Shown here: one piece after another, positions 1-5,105 of the stretch
How the letters are laid out: each line of letters opens with the position of its first letter
Position numbering within the stretch: the stretch's first letter is position 1
Translations under genes and position numbers: made by a program
The notes under the pieces: generated by a model
Databases searched by the model: none
What the model was told of the DNA's origin: nothing
What the model saw: the letters and a program-made list of their open reading frames with translations, nothing else
Assembly (NCBI GenBank): GCA_016649795.1
Contig: JAENWZ010000159.1
Span: 1 to 5,616 of the forward strand
Direction of reading: 5' to 3'
DNA: 5,616 nt
Origin: Proteiniphilum sp.
Lineage (GTDB): Bacteria > Bacteroidota > Bacteroidia > Bacteroidales > Dysgonomonadaceae

Positions 1-1
1 C

Positions 2-238
2 TTCCTGGCTCTCGCACCGGGAAAAGTACTCTCTTATGCACGTAACATTCACACGCTGGAAGAGCTCGACAAAAACGGTTTCGAGGTGGTGACCTCAAAC
101 GATGTCATCAATAACAGATACGACATCACATCAGCAAACAAATGTGTGATCACGCTCGAGGGTTCAGAGTTACCACGCGGAGGGGGTGGCCCGAGATGCA
201 TGACGATGCCATTGAGAAGAACATCGGTAGAGTGGTAA
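2..238 (+). CDS. arcA: Arginine deiminase, C-terminal 78 residues (5' truncated by window edge)
   Basis: This is the tail of an arginine deiminase, which hydrolyses L-arginine to citrulline and ammonia in the cytoplasm. It is the first step of the arginine dihydrolase pathway, which yields ATP through carbamoyl phosphate. The reading frame is open from base 2 to a TAA at 236-238. The diagnostic part is ELPRGGGGPRCMTMPL near the end. The Cys (residue 66 of the fragment) is the nucleophile that forms the covalent amidino intermediate, and the GPRCMxMPL pattern is typical of the family. Upstream, a glycine-rich turn followed by SYARN and a segment ending in EGSEL also fit. Family members are about 400-415 residues, so roughly four fifths lies outside the window. 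The usual family loop reads RGRGG before the Cys; here it is RGGGG, so one Arg is replaced by Gly (fragment residue 61). The gene converges on the HAD gene with 17 bp between the stop codons, and I see no terminator hairpin there. The family call is firm; other guanidino-group-modifying enzymes are unlikely given this C-terminal motif. Confidence 0.92.
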   Translation, partial: FLALAPGKVLSYARNIHTLEELDKNGFEVVTSNDVINNRYDITSANKCVITLEGSELPRGGGGPRCMTMPLRRTSVEW

Positions 239-255
239 AGTAGCTCTGTGAATGA

Positions 256-948
256 CTATAAAATTCTTTTTATCTCTTCCAGAGACTGCACCGTGTAAGT
301 GGGTTCAAAACTATCAGGCATCTCTTTTTTGGGGTTGAACCATATCTGTGCTATGCGGCTGTTATGCGCCCCAACGATATCGGCATCCCAGCTGTCGCCG
401 ATCATGATCGTCTGGTCACGTCTGGAGTTGCTGTTTTTCAGCGCGTATGTAAACATCCCGGGGTGTGGTTTATTGATACCTGCATCTTCCGAAAGTATAA
501 TCTTATCGAAATAGGGCATGAGACCAGCGTTTTCAATCTTCTTGTACTGTACCTCGCGGAAGCCGTTGGAAAGAATATGCATCAGGTATTTCGGCTTCAG
601 GTAATCGAGCAGCTCCATTGTCCCTTCAATCAACCCTGTTTTACGGGTTGTTCTCTCGAGAAAATCATCGCTCAGCCTCTTCGCATACTCCGGATCATCA
701 ATACCAAAGGCTCTTACCGGAACCAGGAACCGCTCCACAATCAGTTCCTCTTTTTTGATCTCGCCCTGACGATACAAAGCCCACAGCCGGTGATTACACG
801 GCATATAGACATTGTAATAATCCTCAAAAGATTGGTAGAACTTCCCGTATCCGTAATCGTGATAGATCTCTTTCAGGCACTCCTTACCATTGAGATGGAT
901 ATCCCACAGTGTATCGTCCAGATCAATAAACAGATTCTTATAAGTCAT
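256..948 (-). CDS. yjjG: YjjG-family HAD nucleotidase (noncanonical pyrimidine nucleotide phosphatase)
   Basis: This is a haloacid-dehalogenase superfamily phosphatase of 230 residues, matching the YjjG/YfnB length (about 225-235). Characterised members dephosphorylate nucleoside monophosphates in the cytoplasm and are proposed to clear noncanonical pyrimidine nucleotides. All four HAD motifs are visible, counted from the ATG at 948: motif I DLDDT with nucleophile D9 and acid/base D11; motif II Ser127 in LSNG; motif III Lys160 in NKPHP; motif IV GDSWDAD with D185 and D190 for Mg2+. The helical insert between motifs I and II is the C1 cap, which sets substrate choice. I start at the ATG because it puts motif I eight residues from the N-terminus, as in relatives; an in-frame TTG at 960 would add only four residues. 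The gene is last in the leftward run, 71 bp after the lipoprotein gene, with a hairpin-forming repeat in that gap. YjjG is more likely than a phosphoglycolate phosphatase or dehalogenase because of the DLDDTLWD motif and overall pattern. The true substrate is not shown by the sequence. Confidence 0.88.
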   Translation of the reverse strand: MTYKNLFIDLDDTLWDIHLNGKECLKEIYHDYGYGKFYQSFEDYYNVYMPCNHRLWALYRQGEIKKEELIVERFLVPVRAFGIDDPEYAKRLSDDFLERTTRKTGLIEGTMELLDYLKPKYLMHILSNGFREVQYKKIENAGLMPYFDKIILSEDAGINKPHPGMFTYALKNSNSRRDQTIMIGDSWDADIVGAHNSRIAQIWFNPKKEMPDSFEPTYTVQSLEEIKRIL

Positions 949-963
949 ATCTGTTAACAATCA

Positions 964-986
964 CGGAGTGACCAGTGACCACTCCG
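964..986. repeat. Inverted repeat able to form a hairpin, upstream of yjjG
   Basis: CGGAGTG (964-970) and CACTCCG (980-986) are perfect 7-base inverted arms around a 9-base loop. The sequence also contains AGTGACC twice in tandem (967-973 and 974-980). It is clearly richer in GC than the flanking DNA and starts 15 bp upstream of the yjjG ATG on the - strand. No T-run follows it on either strand, so it is not a standard intrinsic terminator. It could be an RNA hairpin in the leader that affects yjjG translation or mRNA stability, or a protein-binding site. The structure is seen directly; the role is inference. Confidence 0.6.
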
Positions 987-1019
987 CGATAAAAAAATTA
1001 TTTTTCAAGATTCACGTTT

Positions 1020-1874
1020 TTATTGTACTTCAACAATCAGATACTTCGTCAAGCTCCAGAAACGTTGCGTATCGGTAATGTGAAAAACCAGGTTACCATC
1101 ATCACCCTTAACAAGCTCGTAGGTGCCCTCGGGATGGGTCGACCACAGTTTTGCCTTCGGGACATACAACGGGATATCGGTCACATCACGTACATCGATC
1201 TGCAAAAAATAATCCTTGTTAAACGTATCCTGCAGTACGCGTGTCTGTTGCAGAAATCCTCCCGAAAGAATCTTCTGATCCTTCAGCTCGCTGGCAGTAC
1301 CAAAGACATAATAGGCTGTATTTAACATCCTGTCCTGTTCCTGAATGGTGACCGACTGCTGCTCAGCTTCTGTTGCCAGCGCTGTAACATCTTGTGACAG
1401 TCGAACAATCTGCTCATCCTTTTGTGCCAGCTCTGTCTGCAATTCGGCCAGACGCGAGGTGCTCTCCTTCATTTCGTTATTCAGTCTGCTGATCGTGTTC
1501 TTCAGCGACACGATCTCATTGCTGCTGCCGCTCTGTTTCTTGTTTAGTTCAGCCAGCTGCTGCTTGTTGCGTTGCAGGATCTCATTGATCATCTTGAAAT
1601 TTTCACTCACACGATCCTTGGTATCCTGACTCATCTCACCGCTTTGCACCGACTGTGTGGAGATATATTTCTCCGCTTCTCTTATCTGCGCGAAATTCGC
1701 CTCCACTTCACTGATCACAGCCATCATCTCCATCGCCTCTGATTCTGATCCGGCAGACCTCATTAGCAGGGAATCACGTTGAGCCTGAAGCTCCTTAAAT
1801 TCCTTTGATTCCTTTACGTTTGTGCATGAAACAATGAGCCCCATGACAATAAATAAAATCCCTATTCTTTTCAT
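1020..1874 (-). CDS. Coiled-coil lipoprotein, resembling Bacteroidales Cbp1-type proteins
   Basis: This is a 284-residue exported lipoprotein. It has a Lys-Arg start, a hydrophobic stretch (residues 4-15) and a lipobox IVSC with the lipidated Cys at position 17. Residues about 20-182 are almost all helix-forming, rich in Glu, Gln, Lys, Leu and Ser with heptad-like spacing, so a long coiled coil is expected. A distinct C-terminal domain begins near LNTAYYVFGT (184-193) and continues through aromatic and beta-prone sequence to the end. From memory, this layout and the LNTAYY start of the tail resemble the Bacteroidales family annotated as Cbp1-type collagen-binding adhesins. I cannot confirm that, and collagen binding must not be assumed here. 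One possible Bacteroides O-glycosylation site (D-S-L, Asp34) follows the Cys. Whether it reaches the cell surface is unclear: CTNVKES only partly fits known surface-export signals. The ATG at 1874 is supported by the signal peptide. It lies 61 bp after rsmI and is probably co-transcribed. A run of nine A lies between a possible AAAGG site and the start codon. Confidence 0.82.
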   Translation of the reverse strand: MKRIGILFIVMGLIVSCTNVKESKEFKELQAQRDSLLMRSAGSESEAMEMMAVISEVEANFAQIREAEKYISTQSVQSGEMSQDTKDRVSENFKMINEILQRNKQQLAELNKKQSGSSNEIVSLKNTISRLNNEMKESTSRLAELQTELAQKDEQIVRLSQDVTALATEAEQQSVTIQEQDRMLNTAYYVFGTASELKDQKILSGGFLQQTRVLQDTFNKDYFLQIDVRDVTDIPLYVPKAKLWSTHPEGTYELVKGDDGNLVFHITDTQRFWSLTKYLIVEVQ

Positions 1875-1935
1875 AACTTTTTTTTTACCTTTTAATTAAA
1901 CAATTAAGTCTGTAAAATAGTTTGATTATTCTTTT

Positions 1936-2604
1936 TCATTTTCCGGCAACAACAATCACAAATTCGCCTCTTGGCTCCTTTTCGGTGAAATGGGCGGTCA
2001 GTTCATCGAGGGTTCCTCTCACTGTTTCGGCAAACATCTTCGAGATCTCTCTCGATACCGATGCTGCACGTTCATTCCCCAAATATTCCGCCAGTTGTGT
2101 CAGCGTCTTTACTACCCGGTAAGGAGATTCATAAAAAACCATTGTCCGGCTCTCCTCCGCGAGCTGATTCAGTCGTGTCTGCCTCCCTTTTTTCGGGGGT
2201 AAGAATCCCTCAAAGCAGAAGCGGTCATTAGGTAACCCCGATTCCACCAGCGCCGGGACAAAAGCGGTTGCTCCCGGAAGGCATTCCACCTCCACCCCCG
2301 CCTGTATGCACTCTCTCACCAGCAAGAATCCGGGGTCGGAAATCGCCGGTGTGCCGGCATCCGAGATAAGTGCAATCGTCTCTCCTCCTTTCAGACGCTC
2401 CGCCATATGCGCAGCTGTCTGGTGCCCATTAAACTTGTGGTGTGATTGCATGCGCGTCTCAATACCGAAATGCTTCAACAGGAATCCGCTTGTACGGGTA
2501 TCTTCAGCTAAAATAAGATCACACTCCTTTAACAGCTTAAGTGCTCTAAGCGTAATATCCTCTAAGTTACCAACCGGTGTGGGTACCACATACAGTTTTC
2601 CCAT
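1936..2604 (-). CDS. rsmI: 16S rRNA (cytidine1402-2'-O)-methyltransferase RsmI
   Basis: RsmI uses S-adenosylmethionine to methylate the 2'-OH of C1402 of 16S rRNA in the ribosomal P site. RsmH adds the N4-methyl group to the same base, and together they tune decoding. The protein has the tetrapyrrole-methylase fold. The family motifs appear in order: PTPVGNL (8-14), AEDTRTSG (33-40), ISDAGTPAISDPG (80-92), LPGATA (109-114), FEGFLPPKKGR (131-141), FYESPYR (157-163), SREISK (184-189) and EFVIVVAGK at the very end. At 222 residues it lacks the C-terminal extension of the 286-residue E. coli enzyme. As far as I know short forms are usual in Bacteroidota, so this is not a truncation. The ATG at 2604 puts the first strand (KLYVVPTP) in the expected place, and a weak AAAGAGA purine stretch precedes it. 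The start lies only 15 bp from the stop of the upstream gene, so the two are almost certainly in one transcript. It continues into the lipoprotein gene with no terminator visible. Confidence 0.96.
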   Translation of the reverse strand: MGKLYVVPTPVGNLEDITLRALKLLKECDLILAEDTRTSGFLLKHFGIETRMQSHHKFNGHQTAAHMAERLKGGETIALISDAGTPAISDPGFLLVRECIQAGVEVECLPGATAFVPALVESGLPNDRFCFEGFLPPKKGRQTRLNQLAEESRTMVFYESPYRVVKTLTQLAEYLGNERAASVSREISKMFAETVRGTLDELTAHFTEKEPRGEFVIVVAGK

Positions 2605-2619
2605 TGCTGTCTCTTTTGG

Positions 2620-3483
2620 TTACTCAAAACCCTTCTTTATCGCCTGAAGAAAATTCTTCACGACAGGATCGTCAAAACTCCATGATGTGGATTTCCTCAG
2701 ATACTCTTCTGCACTCATGTAGTTATCAATAGCATTCAGCTTTATCATCACATTGTTCATCTCGTGCCTGTCATTATTGAACAACTCCCTTTGGAATAAA
2801 AAACGATCGTTCAGGCTGATGCCCCGTTTCAGATCGAGCACCGCCGGTGGCGCTTTTATCGCATCATTCAGCGTTGTGATAACCGGTTTCTCCTCTCTCT
2901 CTTTTTCAGGAGTTGGCGGGTTCGGTTTTACCGGAGATGCCATACGATCAGCATTACGCGGATTTTTGTACTCCGGCAGGATAATACCACCGGCAAAACT
3001 GTTCCCTTCATGCAAAACGGCTTCTTCTTTTTTTGTTTCTGCCGGCTTTTGTTCATCGAAAGCTGGGGTTTCACCGGCACCTGTTTCGGTAGTTTCGGAT
3101 ACACCGGCACTTTCATGTAGTCCCACTGCTGCGGAAGCTTCAGAAACAGCATAGGGGGCAGCTTCTTCCTCTTGTTTCATCACTTCAGCCCTTTCATGCT
3201 CATTCTTTACTAGCACTTGCTGACTTTGCGTTTGCTGACTTTGCGTTTGCGTTTCCGATTCCGACAAGAACATCACCAGACGTTCCATTTGATGTTTCAT
3301 CTCATCAATCTGCATCAACTGCATCTCATGCAGCAATCGTGTTATATTCTGCGTTGTATCGAACGACTCACTGAAAAATGAGAAGGGCATTGTATCACTT
3401 TTTTTGATAGCAATCACTCTTTCCTCCAGCGTTTTAAGATCGCTCAACAGCTGATCAACATATTCATCCCTTTTATCCTGCAT
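2620..3483 (-). CDS. Protein of unknown function with a conserved-looking C-terminal helical domain
   Basis: I do not recognise a named family for this 287-residue protein. Three parts can be seen. Residues 1-75 are charged and helix-prone (Leu/Met/Glu-rich, probably coiled coil). Residues about 76-202 are low-complexity, rich in Glu, Gln, Ala, Pro, Thr and Lys, likely disordered, and contain a duplicated five-residue unit QTQSQ. Residues about 203-287 form a compact, probably all-helical domain with LNDRFLFQRELF (224-235), LNAIDNY (249-255) and a terminal DDPVVKNFLQAIKKGF stretch. From memory, this C-terminal pattern recurs in uncharacterised Bacteroidales proteins. There is no signal peptide or membrane segment, so it should be cytoplasmic. 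No catalytic motif is evident; the form suggests a scaffold or binding protein. The ATG at 3483 is the first plausible start. The gene lies 79 bp after the helicase, behind the best promoter match in the window, and 15 bp before rsmI, with which it is very probably co-transcribed. That closeness alone does not show a role in rRNA modification. Confidence 0.75.
   Translation of the reverse strand: MQDKRDEYVDQLLSDLKTLEERVIAIKKSDTMPFSFFSESFDTTQNITRLLHEMQLMQIDEMKHQMERLVMFLSESETQTQSQQTQSQQVLVKNEHERAEVMKQEEEAAPYAVSEASAAVGLHESAGVSETTETGAGETPAFDEQKPAETKKEEAVLHEGNSFAGGIILPEYKNPRNADRMASPVKPNPPTPEKEREEKPVITTLNDAIKAPPAVLDLKRGISLNDRFLFQRELFNNDRHEMNNVMIKLNAIDNYMSAEEYLRKSTSWSFDDPVVKNFLQAIKKGFE
3217..3246. 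repeat. Perfect 15-bp tandem duplication inside the unknown-function gene
   Basis: The unit TTGCTGACTTTGCGT occurs twice back to back (3217-3231 and 3232-3246), and TTGC begins a third copy before the match breaks. On the - strand it encodes QTQSQ repeated in the low-complexity linker. Because the unit is 15 bp, gain or loss of copies keeps the reading frame. It looks like replication slippage in a tolerant linker. Confidence 0.85.
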
Positions 3484-3553
3484 CAGATATTATTTTATCG
3501 ATAGTTCTCACTAAAGAGGTACAATCTGTGTCATCCTCAATTCTCGTAACGTA

Positions 3554-3586
3554 CAAAAGTAATCATATTTTGGAAAGTGCCACAAA
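3554..3586 (-). promoter_or_regulatory. Bacteroides-type promoter for the unknown gene and rsmI
   Basis: Read on the - strand, TTTG (3586-3583) is followed after 21 bp by TACTTTTG (3561-3554). This matches the Bacteroidota housekeeping promoter, -33 TTTG and -7 TAnnTTTG, at every fixed base with reasonable spacing. The -33 box lies in the last codons of the helicase and the -7 box starts just after its stop, so the promoter uses the gene boundary. Transcription should begin near 3547, giving a leader of about 64 nt before the ATG at 3483. The match is seen directly; activity is inferred. Confidence 0.6.
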
Positions 3587-4990
3587 ATCGTCGGGCAAAT
3601 TAACGAGATATAAGTTTTGAGAACTTCTGGTAACGGAGGTATAGAGCCATCGGTAGAAGTTCTCGCCCATGTATGATTTTTGTATATACCCCAGATCAAG
3701 AAACACATTCTTCCATTCGCCACCCTGCGCTTTGTGGCATGTAACCGCGTATCCGTATTTCACCTGAAGCGCATTGAAGTGGGGATTATCCTTTACTTTT
3801 TTATACCTCATTCTTTTCTGTGTGATATCTGCATAATCTTCCATTACGTTTGTGAAAAGGAGGTCACTCTGCTCACGTGTTAGTCCGGGAACCTCTGTAT
3901 GCAACACATCCAGAATAATTTTGGCTTCAAATTCAATATCATAATCACGATGGTACAATACCACGTTACAGAATCGGAAGCCATACATATTCTCCTCTCC
4001 TTTCACCCGCTGCACTTCAACAAATTCACCGTTGGCAAGGAAATCAAGATTCTCGAAATTCTCCACCCAGTAATAGTTGTTTTTGGTGATCATCAGTATA
4101 TCTCCGGTAGAGATCTCCTCTTCCCTATAGAGCACCCTGTTGCGGATACCATTATTGTAGGCGTTCACCCGTTTGTTGGAGCGTGAGATAACGATGGTCT
4201 CCTCCATCCCATCCCTGCGGTAGGAGTCGCCAATCTCATCGATCAGCTCACTGCCTGTAATACGTTTCACATCAGTGAAACCGTTCACTTTCAGTTTTGG
4301 ATAAGCTGTCGTTTCGTTGAACCGCAATGCGTTTCTCAAGGCAGTGGCATTGTAGAGGACTCCCGACTCCTCAGCCTGCCGCACAATCTCCGTCAGCATA
4401 GCATCAGTAACCTGTAGTGAATAGGATTGTAGCATCTGCTTATCGAGCGCGGGACTGTACTCCTGTTTCACCGGCGGCAACTGTGCAGTGTCACCTATCA
4501 GCATCATCCTGCAGCCTTCACCGGAATAGACATACTCAATCAAATCGTCCAGCAACCGCCCCGTGCCGAAGATGGAGAAATCGGCCGACTCATTGTTGAT
4601 CATCGACGCCTCATCCACAATAAAAAGAGTCTGTTTGTGCATGTTCTCAGCCAAAGAGAAGCTGGGTGCACCCTCGGCGAACTTCTGCTGTCGGTATATC
4701 TTCTTGTGAATGGTGAATGACTGCTGCGCAGCATAACCTGAAAAGACTTTCGCAGCACGTCCTGTGGGAGCAAGTAAAACGGTTTTCTGTCTGAACTCGG
4801 CCATGGTCCTCACCAGGCTTCCAATAAGAGACGACTTTCCTGTTCCGGCATACCCGGTAAGTAAAAAAATCTGATCACTGATTCCCGAAAAAAGAAAACC
4901 AGTAATCATTTCCAACGCTTTCGCCTGGTCATTTGTAAAACTATATGGGAAATTACCGCTTATTTTCTCAATAAAGAACCGATTTATCAT
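3563..4990 (-). CDS. RecD/Dda-like superfamily 1 ATP-dependent DNA helicase
   Basis: This is an SF1 helicase, probably of the 5'-to-3' (SF1B) RecD/Dda/Pif1 group, which unwinds DNA using ATP in replication or repair. In the 475-residue form the motifs are: Q-like NDQ (20-22), Walker A GYAGTGKS (46-53), motif Ia LAPTGRAAK (73-81), Walker B VDEAS (125-129), motif III GDTAQLPPV (166-174), motif IV Arg204 in EIVRQ, the SF1 signature TCHKAQGGEW (417-426), and motif VI YTSVTRS (450-456). Every core motif is intact. There is no RecB/RecC neighbour and none of the long N-terminal region of RecD2, so it is a short stand-alone type, roughly Dda-sized. I chose the ATG at 4990; an in-frame ATG at 5032 would add MIIVLLLLEKLPKK, which is unlike a helicase N-terminus and would start upstream of the candidate promoter. 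It is first in the leftward run, and its 3' end contains the promoter for the next gene. Whether it is closest to RecD2, Dda or Pif1 needs a family search. Confidence 0.9.
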   Translation of the reverse strand: MINRFFIEKISGNFPYSFTNDQAKALEMITGFLFSGISDQIFLLTGYAGTGKSSLIGSLVRTMAEFRQKTVLLAPTGRAAKVFSGYAAQQSFTIHKKIYRQQKFAEGAPSFSLAENMHKQTLFIVDEASMINNESADFSIFGTGRLLDDLIEYVYSGEGCRMMLIGDTAQLPPVKQEYSPALDKQMLQSYSLQVTDAMLTEIVRQAEESGVLYNATALRNALRFNETTAYPKLKVNGFTDVKRITGSELIDEIGDSYRRDGMEETIVISRSNKRVNAYNNGIRNRVLYREEEISTGDILMITKNNYYWVENFENLDFLANGEFVEVQRVKGEENMYGFRFCNVVLYHRDYDIEFEAKIILDVLHTEVPGLTREQSDLLFTNVMEDYADITQKRMRYKKVKDNPHFNALQVKYGYAVTCHKAQGGEWKNVFLDLGYIQKSYMGENFYRWLYTSVTRSSQNLYLVNLPDDFVALSKI

Positions 4991-5011
4991 TTTTTTTGGT
5001 AATTTTTCCAG

Positions 5012-5044
5012 TAAAAGTAGTACAATTATCATTCTTTTTCTAAA
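5012..5044 (-). promoter_or_regulatory. Possible promoter for the helicase gene (weak match)
   Basis: On the - strand, TTTA (5044-5041) is followed after 21 bp by TACTTTTA (5019-5012). Each box differs by one base from the Bacteroidota TTTG / TAnnTTTG consensus, with the same spacing as the better promoter at 3554-3586. It would start transcription near 5005, about 15 nt before the ATG at 4990. In AT-rich intergenic DNA such partial matches arise by chance, so confidence is low. Confidence 0.3.
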
Positions 5045-5048
5045 TTTG
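5041..5048 (+). promoter_or_regulatory. -7 box of a probable promoter for the membrane-anchored protein gene
   Basis: TAAATTTG matches the Bacteroidota -7 consensus TAnnTTTG at every fixed base. It lies 57 bp before the ATG at 5106, leaving an A-rich leader of about 50 nt typical of this phylum. No TTTG is found at the expected distance upstream (around 5015-5022), so only half of the signal is present. It overlaps the candidate upstream box of the helicase promoter on the other strand. Confidence 0.4.
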
Positions 5049-5105
5049 TAGTCAATATCAGAAAATCAAAACAGAAACAGTATAAATATTAAAAAAGAAT
5101 AGTAC

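Noticed and set aside
299..957. Open frames on the + strand across the HAD gene (299-514, 364-957)
   Set aside because: They lie antisense to a gene with all four HAD motifs and encode no recognisable domain.
949..960. TTG start for yjjG at 960
   Set aside because: The ATG at 948 needs no alternative start codon and gives the normal N-terminal spacing to motif I.
964..986. Inverted repeat as an intrinsic terminator
   Set aside because: There is no run of T directly after the stem on either strand; the nearby A/T stretch begins four bases away and is not a U-tract.
1023..1629. Open frames on the + strand across the lipoprotein gene
   Set aside because: The Ser/Leu/Cys-rich products are what the antisense of a coiled-coil gene rich in Glu, Gln and Lys gives; no independent start signal was seen.
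1892..1907. AT-only palindrome TTAATT-AAAC-AATTAA between rsmI and the lipoprotein gene
   Set aside because: The stem is only six A/T pairs and lacks a downstream T-run in the direction of transcription; it is expected by chance in such AT-rich DNA.
2753..3154. Open frames across the unknown-function gene (+ strand 2753-3154 and - strand 2928-3152)
   Set aside because: Both overlap the longer frame, which has better operon spacing and a coherent C-terminal domain; the alternatives look like shadows of low-complexity sequence.
3516..3538. Imperfect hairpin in the leader of the unknown-function gene (GAGG...CCTC)
   Set aside because: Only four solid pairs plus a bulge and wobble pairs; there is no riboswitch-like core and too little to call.
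3511..3723. 70-codon - strand frame spanning the helicase 3' end and the gap
   Set aside because: It mostly overlaps the helicase out of frame, has unusual composition and no family likeness.
4991..5032. 14-residue N-terminal extension of the helicase from an ATG at 5032
   Set aside because: The hydrophobic MIIVLLLLEK stretch is atypical for a cytoplasmic helicase and it overlaps the candidate promoter region; the ATG at 4990 fits family length better.
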